DNA of 64,000 nt from SCUB01 sp041918675 (GTDB lineage: Bacteria; Pseudomonadota; Alphaproteobacteria; Rhizobiales; Xanthobacteraceae): contig JAYRVF010000005.1 of assembly GCA_041918675.1 (NCBI GenBank), forward strand, positions 62,001 to 126,000. The letters run 5' to 3'. Below are positions 53,074 through 61,071 of this stretch, in pieces. The notes below the pieces were generated by a model, which saw only the letters and a list, made by a program, of their open reading frames with translations, was not told where the DNA came from and did not search any database. Both the position numbers and the translations under genes were made by a program. Every line of letters starts with the position of its first letter. Position 1 is the first letter of the stretch.

Positions 53074-54269
53074 TGATGCGCTTGACCCTCGGCCGCGTGC
53101 TCACCGCTCTCGTCCTGGTCGCGGCCGCCGCCGCCGCGATCTGGTCGGTGATGCCGAAGGCGACGCCGGTAGAGACCGCGCTCGTCGACAAGGGCCGCTT
53201 CGTCGCCACCGTCGACGAGGACGGCAAGACGCGCATTCGCGAGCGCTACGTCGTCGCCGCCCCGCTCGCCGGCCGCCTGACGCGCGTGCGGTTGAAAGCC
53301 GGCGACCGGGTCAACACCGACGACGCGGTCGCCACCATCGTCCCGGCGCCCGCGCCGTTCCTCGATCCGCGCGCGCGCCGCGAGGCCGAGGAGCGCGTCG
53401 GCATCGCCGAGGCGGCGCTGGAGCGTTCCCGCGCTGGTGTCGAGCGCGCGCAGGCGCAAGCCGATCAGGCCAATTCCGAACTCACGCGCACCCGCGCGCT
53501 CGTCGATCGCGGCGTGTCGACGGCGCAGGCGATGGAGCGCGCCGAGCTCGCGCAGCGGCTCGCCGATCGCGATCTGCGCGCGGCGCGATTCCAGCTCGAC
53601 GCGGGCGGCCACGAGCTCGAGCAGGCGCGCATCCTGCTCGCGCAATATCACGACGGCGACAAGACGCCGCGCAACGGCTGGAACGTCGTCTCGCCCGTCG
53701 CCGGCGTCGTGCTCAAGGTCGCTCAGGAAAGCGAGACGATCGTTTCGCCCGGCGCGCCCATCATGGAGATCGGCGATCCGCGCGATCTCGAAATCGTCGT
53801 CGACGTCCTGAGCAGCGGCGCGGTTGAAATCAGGCCGGGCGCGAGCGTGACGATCGAGAACTGGGGCGGGCAAGGCGTGCTGACGGGCGCGGTGCGCTAT
53901 GTCGAGCCCGCCGCCTTCACCAAGATATCGACGCTCGGCGTCGAGGAGCAGCGTGTCAATGTCGTCATCGACATCACCTCGCCGCCCGAACGATGGGCTG
54001 GCCTCGGTGACGGCTATCAGCTCGACGCGCGAATCGAGGTTTTCGCCGAGGACCAGACGATCGTCGTTCCCGTCGGAGCGCTGTTTCGGCGCGGAGAGAA
54101 CTGGAGCGTGTTCGTCGTCGAGAATGGCCGCGCCCAGCCGCGCCAAGTCACGCTGACGCGGCGATCGGGGCGCGTCGCCGCGATTTCGGCGGGCGTCAAT
54201 CCGGGCGATCGCGTCGTCGTCTATCCGAGCGACCGGGTCACCGCGGGCGGACGCGTCGAAGCGCGATAG
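53073..54269 (+). CDS. HlyD-family periplasmic adaptor of the ABC exporter
   Basis: A 398-residue membrane-fusion protein. One N-terminal anchor (about residues 9-28) is followed by a lipoyl half (VVAAPLAGRLTRVRLKAGDR), a long coiled-coil (about 105-200, rich in Ala, Arg, Gln and Glu), the second lipoyl half (VVSPVAGVVLKVAQESETIV) and a beta-barrel region. It links the inner-membrane permease to an outer-membrane channel not encoded here. ATG 53073 overlaps the permease stop; 53076 is equally possible. Confidence 0.92.
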   Translation: MMRLTLGRVLTALVLVAAAAAAIWSVMPKATPVETALVDKGRFVATVDEDGKTRIRERYVVAAPLAGRLTRVRLKAGDRVNTDDAVATIVPAPAPFLDPRARREAEERVGIAEAALERSRAGVERAQAQADQANSELTRTRALVDRGVSTAQAMERAELAQRLADRDLRAARFQLDAGGHELEQARILLAQYHDGDKTPRNGWNVVSPVAGVVLKVAQESETIVSPGAPIMEIGDPRDLEIVVDVLSSGAVEIRPGASVTIENWGGQGVLTGAVRYVEPAAFTKISTLGVEEQRVNVVIDITSPPERWAGLGDGYQLDARIEVFAEDQTIVVPVGALFRRGENWSVFVVENGRAQPRQVTLTRRSGRVAAISAGVNPGDRVVVYPSDRVTAGGRVEAR

Positions 54270-54685
54270 TCCAAGCGGCTGCGCTTGATCCGCACAAGGC
54301 GCCCATGACACTTGGACGCAGTTCAAATGGCATTCGCCGTCCCCGGGATGCGCGGCGCTTGTGAAAGCGCGCCGCGATCGCGCGACGCAAACGTGCCGCC
54401 GATGCGTTCCAAGTCACAAGAAACAAAATCTCACAAGATGCGAAGCCGCGCGGCCTCGTCGTCCATGCCGCGCGATCCTAAACAATTGTTTAGGTGATCG
54501 GCGCACGCGCGCGTCCTATCAAAGGAGCGCACGCGCACGGAAATTCATTTCGCGCGTCGCGAAGGCGGAATGCCGATCGCATGTTGCCGCGAGCGGAATT
54601 CGCCGGCGACATTCATCGCCCGCCTCACGACCTTTCGTATGCCACGAAGGCGCGCGATCGACCGACCCGGGACGAGCGTTTAGCG
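54270..54685. other. Intergenic region upstream of the reductase-cytochrome module
   Basis: About 416 bases with no supported gene. TCACAAG occurs twice (54414-54420 and 54431-54437), 17 bases apart. The perfect palindrome at 54477-54494 follows. The rest, to ATG 54686, would be a leader of about 190 bases. Confidence 0.45.
54477..54494. promoter_or_regulatory. Perfect 18-bp palindrome, likely operator
   Basis: CCTAAACAATTGTTTAGG is a perfect palindrome, AT-rich against a GC-rich background. It lies about 190 bases before the reductase start and about 210 after the adaptor stop. A TetR- or MarR-type regulator site is plausible, but no such gene is adjacent. Confidence 0.65.
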
Positions 54686-55978
54686 ATGACGGTATTGGAG
54701 CTGACCGGCTACATCGTGCTGGCGCTGCTGGTCCAAGCGGCCATTTTCGCGGCGCGCGCGTTTTATCGTCACTGGCAAGCCTATCAGGCGATGAAGGAAC
54801 GCTTGGCCTGCGCGTCCGATACGGACCACGCATCGCCGCGTGGCGACATGCGCGAGGTCGCGGGCGATGGTGAGGCCGCCAGCGCGCCGGGCTGGAACGA
54901 CTTTCGCGCGCTGCGGGTCGCGCGCAGGGTCTACGAGGACGAAGCGCGAAGCGTCTGCTCCTTCCATCTCGTTCCGAGCGATGGCGGGCCGCCGCCGCCA
55001 TTCAAGCCCGGGCAATTTCTTACCTTCCATCTCAAGGTCGCGGCGCACGGACCCGACGGCGTCCGCGAGATCACCCGCTGCTATTCGCTCTCCGACAGGC
55101 CCGGGCTCGATCACTATCGCATTTCGGTGAAACGCGTGTTGGCCCCGCCCGGCTCGCCGACGCTGCCGCCCGGCCTTTCATCCAACCATCTGCACGACGC
55201 AGTTTTCGAAGGCGCCGAGCTTCTCGCGCGCGCGCCAAGCGGCCATTTCGTTCTACGGCCGGGCGACGCGCCCATCGTGCTTCTTGCCGGCGGCATCGGC
55301 CTGACGCCGCTGCTGAGCATGCTCAACGCGGCGCTGGCCAACGAAGCCTCCCGCGAGGTCTGGCTGTTCCAGGGCACGCGCGACGGCGGCGACCACGCCT
55401 TCAAGGCGCATCTGTGCGCGATGGCGAAAGCCCATCCCAATTTTCATCTCCATGTCGCCTACAGCCGGCCACGCGCGACCGACGTCAAGGGCGCCGACTA
55501 TCACCATGAAGGCCATGTCGACATCACGCTGCTGCGCCTGACGCTGCCGCTGAAGCGCTTTCAGTTCCACGTCTGCGGGCCGCCCGCGATGATGGAAACG
55601 CTGGTGCCGGCATTGCTGGATTGGGGCGTGCCCGAGGACGACATTCGCTACGAGGCCTTCGGCCCGGCCTCGCTGCCGGCGCGACCGCGCGAGACCGCGG
55701 CGGAAGATGAACGCGCGCCCTCCCCGATCACGGTGACGTTCAGCAAGTCCGGCAGGACCATCGCGTGGGAGGACGAGGCCGCCAGCCTTCTCGACTTCGC
55801 GGAGAAGCACGGCATCGCCATCGCTTCGGGATGCCGCGCCGGCGCGTGCGGATCGTGCCAGACCCCGATCGAGGCCGGCGACGTGGAGTACGCGCGCGCG
55901 CCCGATTTCAGTCCCGACGCGGGCCGCTGCCTGATGTGCGTTTCACGCCCGAAACATGACCTGACCCTGTCGGCTTGA
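54686..55978 (+). CDS. Membrane-anchored NAD(P)H oxidoreductase with FAD and 2Fe-2S domains
   Basis: A 430-residue reductase. One N-terminal helix (LELTGYIVLALLVQAAIFAA) anchors it; then a ferredoxin-reductase FAD domain (FKPGQFLTFHL, RCYSLSDRPG), an NAD(P)H domain (VLLAGGIGLTPLLSMLNAAL, HVCGPPAMMETLVP) and a C-terminal plant-type 2Fe-2S domain with CRAGACGSC and a final GRCLMC. ATG 54686 was chosen because the anchor follows directly. It begins the three-gene module with the b-type protein and decahaem cytochrome; it would feed them NAD(P)H electrons. Confidence 0.92.
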   Translation: MTVLELTGYIVLALLVQAAIFAARAFYRHWQAYQAMKERLACASDTDHASPRGDMREVAGDGEAASAPGWNDFRALRVARRVYEDEARSVCSFHLVPSDGGPPPPFKPGQFLTFHLKVAAHGPDGVREITRCYSLSDRPGLDHYRISVKRVLAPPGSPTLPPGLSSNHLHDAVFEGAELLARAPSGHFVLRPGDAPIVLLAGGIGLTPLLSMLNAALANEASREVWLFQGTRDGGDHAFKAHLCAMAKAHPNFHLHVAYSRPRATDVKGADYHHEGHVDITLLRLTLPLKRFQFHVCGPPAMMETLVPALLDWGVPEDDIRYEAFGPASLPARPRETAAEDERAPSPITVTFSKSGRTIAWEDEAASLLDFAEKHGIAIASGCRAGACGSCQTPIEAGDVEYARAPDFSPDAGRCLMCVSRPKHDLTLSA

Positions 55979-55985
55979 GGACACG

Positions 55986-56564
55986 ATGAACAAGTCGCTG
56001 CTTCGGATCGAGGTGCTTCCGTTTCTGACGTATTTCGTCGTGCTGATCGCGGCGGCGATTCTCGGCGATCTCATCCTGCACCATTTTCAAATGGTCTGGG
56101 TCGGCCGCTATCTGGGCATTCCCGGTACGCTGCTCATTCTGTTGTCGCTCGTCTATTCGATGCGAAAGCGCAAGCTCATCACGGTGGGCGATCCGCGCGC
56201 GCTTCTGCGGATGCATGAGGCGGCGACCTGGCTCGGCGCGCTGATGGTGCTGGTGCACGCCGGCGTTCACTTCAACGCGATCCTGCCCTGGCTCGCCTTG
56301 GCGGCGATGGTCGTGAACGTGGTGAGCGGCATGGTCGGCCGCTATCTGCTCGATCGCTCGCGGCGACGCCTCGCGGCGATGGCGGAAAAATATCGCCTGC
56401 ACGGCGCGTCCAAGATCGAGACCGAGAAGGAACTGTTCTGGGACGCCATCACGTTCGATCTGATGACGCGCTGGCGCGCCGTCCATTTCCCGATCGCGTT
56501 CGCCTTCGGCGCGCTCGCGCTCGGTCATGTCGTCAGCATCTTTCTGTTCTGGGAATGGAAATGA
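55986..56564 (+). CDS. Four-helix membrane protein, likely b-type cytochrome
   Basis: A 192-residue protein with about four transmembrane segments (about 12-32, 45-58, 78-115, 165-188). His residues within or near helices (HH at about 32, H in RMHEAATWLGALMVLVHAGV, HFN and GHVVSIF) are placed as haem ligands might be, but no family signature is certain. It starts 7 bases after the reductase stop and overlaps the decahaem gene by ATGA. It likely carries electrons across the membrane from the reductase to the cytochrome. Confidence 0.8.
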   Translation: MNKSLLRIEVLPFLTYFVVLIAAAILGDLILHHFQMVWVGRYLGIPGTLLILLSLVYSMRKRKLITVGDPRALLRMHEAATWLGALMVLVHAGVHFNAILPWLALAAMVVNVVSGMVGRYLLDRSRRRLAAMAEKYRLHGASKIETEKELFWDAITFDLMTRWRAVHFPIAFAFGALALGHVVSIFLFWEWK

Positions 56565-57493
56565 GCCGGACCGTCAAAATCGTTCTTCTGCTCAACCTGC
56601 TGGCGCTCGCGGGACTGACCTTCGCCTTTCCGCACCTGTTGGTCAGCCCAGGCAAGCTGATCGACGGCCATCGCGCCAGCGAAACGGATTGCCTGGCCTG
56701 CCACGACTTCCTGTTCGGCGCGTCGTCGGAAAAATGCACCGTATGCCACAAGGTGCCCGACATCGGCATCCGCACCACCAAGGGCGAACCCATCGGCGCC
56801 GGCAAGACGAAGGTCGCGTTTCACCAGAAGCTGCTCGGCAAGGATTGCGTCGCCTGCCACAGCGACCATGCCGGCGTCGCCAAGTTCCGCGTCAGCCAGC
56901 GCTTCTCGCACGCCTTGCTCGACACCACGACACGCGGGCAATGCGTCACCTGCCACGCCAAGCCCGCCGACACGCTGCACAAGCCGCTATCGGAAACCTG
57001 CACTCAGTGTCACGCCGTCGAGCGATGGAAGCCCGCGACCTTCAAGCACGACATGCTCGCCGTCGCCGAGCGCGCGCGCTGCGGCGCCTGTCACCAGGCA
57101 AAGACACCGGCCGACGCGCTGCATCGCCAGGTCTCCGACGCTTGCGGACAATGCCACGGCACCGACAAATGGAAGCCCGCGACCTTCGATCATCGCAAAT
57201 CGTTCCTGCTCGACCGCGATCACGACGTGAAATGCACGGTCTGCCATACCACCGAAAGGTTCAAGGACTACACCTGCTATGGCTGCCACGAGCACTCCGT
57301 CGACAAGGTGCAGCGCAAGCACTTGAAGGAAGGCATCCGCGATTTCGAGAATTGCGTCGCCTGTCACCGCAGCGCGGACGAACACGAGGCCAAGCGCGCG
57401 TGGCAATCGATCCGGCGCGGCCTGCCCTATGATTTCGGCGCACCGCGCGCGCCGAACGACATGCGCGGCCGGCGGGATCGCGACCACGACTGA
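56561..57493 (+). CDS. Decahaem c-type cytochrome
   Basis: A 310-residue protein with an N-terminal helix or uncleaved signal (KIVLLLNLLALAGLTFAF) and ten CXXCH haem motifs in order: CLACH, CTVCH, CVACH, CVTCH, CTQCH, CGACH, CGQCH, CTVCH, CYGCH and CVACH. The haems would form a periplasmic wire. The repeated WKPATF-H stretch (before haems 6 and 8) suggests internal duplication. ATG 56561 overlaps the preceding stop; 56555 is an alternative. It is the terminal element of the three-gene module; the electron acceptor is unknown. Confidence 0.95.
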   Translation: MSRTVKIVLLLNLLALAGLTFAFPHLLVSPGKLIDGHRASETDCLACHDFLFGASSEKCTVCHKVPDIGIRTTKGEPIGAGKTKVAFHQKLLGKDCVACHSDHAGVAKFRVSQRFSHALLDTTTRGQCVTCHAKPADTLHKPLSETCTQCHAVERWKPATFKHDMLAVAERARCGACHQAKTPADALHRQVSDACGQCHGTDKWKPATFDHRKSFLLDRDHDVKCTVCHTTERFKDYTCYGCHEHSVDKVQRKHLKEGIRDFENCVACHRSADEHEAKRAWQSIRRGLPYDFGAPRAPNDMRGRRDRDHD

Positions 57494-57589
57494 CATGGCG
57501 GGCGGAACGGGCGGCCGCGATCTCGCCCGCGACGCCGCAGGCCGCGCGCCGTGGCCGCGCGTCATTGGACGGACGTCATTGGCCGCGCC

Positions 57590-58018
57590 CTACTTGATGA
57601 GCGTGACCGGCAGCTTGGTGAGGTGGATGACCTTGGTCGCGATCGAGCCCATCACCAGATTTCCGATCGCCGAAAGCCCCCGCGTTCCCATCACGATGCC
57701 GTCGCACCGAAGCTCCTCGGCCCGGCGGACGATCGTGGGCGCGGTGTCGCCGGTGATGACCTCGCTCTCGCACGGAACGCCGGCGGCTTTCGCGGCCGCC
57801 TCGGCCGGCGCCAGAATATCGCGGCTGTGCTGTTCCTGCAGTTCCTCGAACTTCTGGGTCGACACGTAAATCTGAATCTCGCCATAGATGACGGGTTCCG
57901 GGTGAACGGTGAGAAGATGGATCGCGACGCGTCCGGTTTCCTTGGCGAGCTTGAGGGCGTAATCGAGCGAGCGTAGCGCGTTGTCCGATCCGTCGATCGG
58001 TATGAGGAGCTTGTGCAC
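57590..58018 (-). CDS. Universal stress protein (UspA family)
   Basis: A 142-residue single Usp domain. The start HKLLIPIDGSDNALRSLDYA and the ATP-binding region GTRGLSAIGNLVMGSIATKV (G-2x-G-9x-G-S/T) are intact, so it is probably an ATP-binding member. The start is GTG 58018 after GGAGAAACAACC. It follows a 260-base gap on the right with no supported gene. The physiological role of such proteins varies from stress survival to regulation of neighbouring transporters. Confidence 0.92.
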   Translation of the reverse strand: MHKLLIPIDGSDNALRSLDYALKLAKETGRVAIHLLTVHPEPVIYGEIQIYVSTQKFEELQEQHSRDILAPAEAAAKAAGVPCESEVITGDTAPTIVRRAEELRCDGIVMGTRGLSAIGNLVMGSIATKVIHLTKLPVTLIK

Positions 58019-58280
58019 GGTTGTTTCTCCTGAAATGGACTCGAAACGATCAAAGCCATTCGCGACGAAAAGGCGATGTGGCGCGCGATGGCGGCGACCG
58101 TCGATTCTCAACATCAGTCGAGTTCAAACGATCGCGCCGGACATTGACCTCGCGCAAATCGAGACTTCTTCCGGCCGCCCGGCGTCATGATGTCGCAATT
58201 CCCCTCGCCGCGCCACATCTCAAACCGCGACCGACCGCCGCGTCGGCTCCGTCCGGCGCATGCCGTGACCGCCGCGCATC

Positions 58281-59282
58281 TCAGTGGCCGTGCAGATAGA
58301 CGGCGTAGGCGCTCAAAAGATAGACGACGAGCAACGCGAGACTGACCCACCCGACGGTTCCGAGGAAACGGGTCGCGGGCCGGTAGAGCAGCGCGACGAT
58401 CACGATCCCGGACATGATCACGGCCGCGAACGCCGTTACCGCGTGCGCCGGCGAGACGGACGAAAGCAGCGGGCCGCCCGCATAGGCGAGATCATCGACG
58501 GCCAGAACGAGAATGTCGAACAGGTTGCTGCCGAGAAGGTTCGCCGCGGCCATGTCGAGCGCGCCGAGGCGCAGCGCGCTCACCGTCACGACGAGCTCCG
58601 GCAGCGAGGTCGCGCCGGCGATGAGAAGCGTACCGACGAAGGTCGTCCGCCAGCCCATCACCTCGGCGATCTCCACGCCGACGAACGGCAGCCAGGTTCC
58701 AGCGACAACCACCACCGCCGCCGCCGCGAGGTAGCGCCTCACCGCCATCGCCAACGTGACGTGTGGATGGGCGTCGTCATCCTCGGGCGGGCGCGGGCGC
58801 CGCCGCTCATAGACGAAGGCCGCGCGCATCGCCACGAGATAGAGAACGATGATGATCGGCGTGGAAAGGCCGACGTGAAAGATCCGAAGTCCCGGATTGT
58901 CCCGCCCGAGAAGCAGCGAGGCGCCGGCGAAGCCGATCAGGATGACGCCGAAGCCCGCCGTCAGCGCGTGTCCCTGGTCCATGCGTCCGTACATCGGTTC
59001 GCCGCGATGCATGGCGTCGAGAACGACCAGCATGGCGAGATTGAAGACGCAACTTCCCAACGCGTCGCCGACGGCGATGTTGGGCGCGGCGGCGATGGTC
59101 ACCGCGCTGACGCCGGTGAAGAGTTCCGGCAGCGAGGTCGCGGTCGCGAGCAGCAGCAGGCCGATCCAGCTTCGCGACAGTCCCGTGCGGCGGGCGATGA
59201 TGTCGCCGTAGCGCGTGAGCATGGGGCCGGCCATGCCGATCAACGCGGCGCAGATCGCGAACTTGGTCCAGGCAAGAACCAT
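58281..59282 (-). CDS. Na+/Ca2+ exchanger-like cation antiporter
   Basis: A 333-residue CaCA-family antiporter with about ten helices. The two alpha-repeats are clear: LLLATATSLPELFTGVSAVT with VGDALGSCVFNLAML, and GATSLPELVVTVSALRLG with AANLLGSNLFDILVL. The Glu in each LPEL is the cation ligand. ATG 59282 was chosen; the longer frame to 59327 is mostly basic and unlike a helix. It exchanges Ca2+ or a similar cation for Na+ or H+. Confidence 0.92.
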   Translation of the reverse strand: MVLAWTKFAICAALIGMAGPMLTRYGDIIARRTGLSRSWIGLLLLATATSLPELFTGVSAVTIAAAPNIAVGDALGSCVFNLAMLVVLDAMHRGEPMYGRMDQGHALTAGFGVILIGFAGASLLLGRDNPGLRIFHVGLSTPIIIVLYLVAMRAAFVYERRRPRPPEDDDAHPHVTLAMAVRRYLAAAAVVVVAGTWLPFVGVEIAEVMGWRTTFVGTLLIAGATSLPELVVTVSALRLGALDMAAANLLGSNLFDILVLAVDDLAYAGGPLLSSVSPAHAVTAFAAVIMSGIVIVALLYRPATRFLGTVGWVSLALLVVYLLSAYAVYLHGH

Positions 59283-59466
59283 CGGCAAATCCACCGTCGG
59301 TCGTCGGCCGCTTCGCGCGCCGCGCATGCTGTCGGCGCGACGGTGGCGCCGCGCCGATGCGTGAGTGATCGCCCATCATACAAGGGATTTTCGTGCCGCC
59401 GGCAAATTCGTCGCCCGCCGGGGCGGCGTTTTCACCGCTTTCCGAGGCACCGGCCGTTGCGCGCGC

Positions 59467-60105
59467 TCAGCGCTTGATGAAGCGCACCAGCGTGAACCAG
59501 CCGAACGGCTTGATCGCCCGGCGTTCAAGCAGCGTGATGTCGTCGCGGCCGGCCACCCAGGCTTCGAAGCGCGCGAACGGAAAGTCCGGCCGCAGGCCGA
59601 CCCGCCGCGCCGGCCCGGCGAGCTTTCGCTCCAGCGCCGCCCGCACGCCGTCCTCGGAATAGAGATGATTGACCAGCGTCAGCACGCCGCCCGGCCTGAG
59701 CACGCGCGCGCATTCGTCGAGCACGCGCTCGGGATCGGACACCAGCGTGATGACGAATTGCCCGACGACGCCGTCGAAGCACGCGTCGCAGAATTCAAGA
59801 TCGTGCGCGTCCATGACATGGAGCCCGGCCACATGCGGAAAGCGTCCGCCGCGCAGACGCCGGCGCGCCTTCTCGATCATGTCGGTCGACACGTCGATGC
59901 CGGTGACCACGTTTTCCGGTCCGTAATCCTCCAACGACAGCCCGGTGCCGACGCCGATCTCGAGAATGTCGCGCCCGCTGGGGCGCGCCGCGGCCGCCGC
60001 CGCCTTTCGCCCGGCGCGGAAGAACGGGCCGCAGACCGCGTCGTAGACGGGAGCCCATTTTGCGTAGGCCCGCGTCATCGTGGCGTGATCGAGATCGGCA
60101 TGCAT
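59467..60105 (-). CDS. pmtA: Phosphatidylethanolamine N-methyltransferase PmtA (Rhodobacter type)
   Basis: A 212-residue SAM-dependent methyltransferase. The family signature AKWAPVYDAV is followed by motif I DILEIGVGTGLSL, VTGIDVSTDMIEKARRR, MDAHDLEFCDACFDGVV and LRPGGVLTLVNHLYSEDG. These are characteristic of alphaproteobacterial PmtA, which makes phosphatidylcholine from phosphatidylethanolamine. ATG 60105 was used; 60135 is an alternative. It is divergent from the PlcP/Agt-like pair, joining phosphatidylcholine synthesis and turnover. Confidence 0.85.
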   Translation of the reverse strand: MHADLDHATMTRAYAKWAPVYDAVCGPFFRAGRKAAAAAARPSGRDILEIGVGTGLSLEDYGPENVVTGIDVSTDMIEKARRRLRGGRFPHVAGLHVMDAHDLEFCDACFDGVVGQFVITLVSDPERVLDECARVLRPGGVLTLVNHLYSEDGVRAALERKLAGPARRVGLRPDFPFARFEAWVAGRDDITLLERRAIKPFGWFTLVRFIKR

Positions 60106-60200
60106 GGGCGACGGTTCCGTTGTTTCCGCGACCATCGCCGGCGTCGATGACGGGCGCGTGACGGGGTTAGCCGACGGAAATGTCGATGTCGGAGACGCCC

Positions 60201-60218
60201 ACGTCACATGATTGCAAC
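60201..60218 (+). promoter_or_regulatory. Weak Pho-box-like element before the PlcP-like gene
   Basis: ACGTCAC-ATGA-TTGCAAC has the 7-4-7 layout of a Pho box, but only about 9 of 14 unit positions match the sequence upstream of pstS. It lies about 50 bases before the presumed start of the PlcP-like gene. It is only a suggestion that the lipid genes belong to the pho regulon. Confidence 0.25.
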
Positions 60219-60267
60219 ACGAATCCTGTTGGTGGTGGCGATGAGAAACAAAGAGTGTCGTTGACCA

Positions 60268-61071
60268 TTGACCGCGAGCGCCAAATCCGTCCGCGCCCTG
60301 TTCCTGTCCGATGTGCATCTGGGAACCAGCGGCTGCCAGGCCGACCATCTGTTGGATTTCCTCAGGCGTCACGACGCCGACACGATCTATCTGATCGGCG
60401 ACATCATCGACGGTTGGCGTCTCAAGCGGGGCTGGTATTGGCCGCAGCTTCATAACGACGTGCTGCAGAAGCTGCTGCGCAAGGTGCGCAAGGGCGCCCG
60501 GATCATCTACGTTCCCGGCAATCACGACGAGTTCCTGCGCGACTATGCCGGCGTTGCTTTCGGCGCGGTGGAGATTCACGAGCGCTTCATCCACGAGGCG
60601 GTCGACGGCACGCGTTTCCTCGTCGTGCATGGCGATCTGTTCGATGTCGTCGTCGTGCACGCCCGCTGGCTCGCTTATCTCGGCGACTGGGCCTACGAGA
60701 CCGCGCTGAAGATCAACACGCTGGTCGCCTACGCGCGGCGGCGGCTCGGTCTGCCCTATTGGTCGCTGTCGGCCTGGGCCAAGCGCAAGGTCAAGACCGC
60801 CGTCAGCTTCATCAACGATTTCGAAACCTGCCTTGCCAACGAGGCGCGGCGCGAGGGCGCCGACGGCGTGATCTGCGGCCACATCCATCACGCCGCCATC
60901 CGCGACATCGCCGGCGTCCGCTACATCAACGCCGGCGATTGGGTGGAGAGCTGCACCGGCATCGTCGAGCATCACGACGGAAGGTTCGAGCTGATCCGCT
61001 TCACCGACCTCGTCGAAGCCGAGCGGCGCGAGCGGCCGCGCCTCGTCGCGCCGCTGGCCAAGGCCGGCTGA
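60268..61071 (+). CDS. PlcP-like metallophosphoesterase (LpxH-annotated family)
   Basis: A 267-residue calcineurin-like phosphoesterase. Metal motifs: DVHLG at about 15-19, GDIIDGW, GNHDEF, HGDLFD and GHIHHAA. The class is often annotated UDP-2,3-diacylglucosamine pyrophosphatase, but the adjacent GT4 and length fit PlcP, which removes phosphate headgroups from phospholipids in phosphate starvation. TTG 60268 is the start used; no better ATG precedes it in frame. The glycosyltransferase ATG overlaps its stop (TGATG). The assignment to PlcP over LpxH is by context. Confidence 0.85.
   Translation: MTASAKSVRALFLSDVHLGTSGCQADHLLDFLRRHDADTIYLIGDIIDGWRLKRGWYWPQLHNDVLQKLLRKVRKGARIIYVPGNHDEFLRDYAGVAFGAVEIHERFIHEAVDGTRFLVVHGDLFDVVVVHARWLAYLGDWAYETALKINTLVAYARRRLGLPYWSLSAWAKRKVKTAVSFINDFETCLANEARREGADGVICGHIHHAAIRDIAGVRYINAGDWVESCTGIVEHHDGRFELIRFTDLVEAERRERPRLVAPLAKAG

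Noticed and set aside
60268..61071. LpxH of lipid A synthesis
   Set aside because: Motifs cannot exclude it, but translational coupling to a lipid GT4 and divergence from pmtA fit PlcP better; kept as a named alternative.
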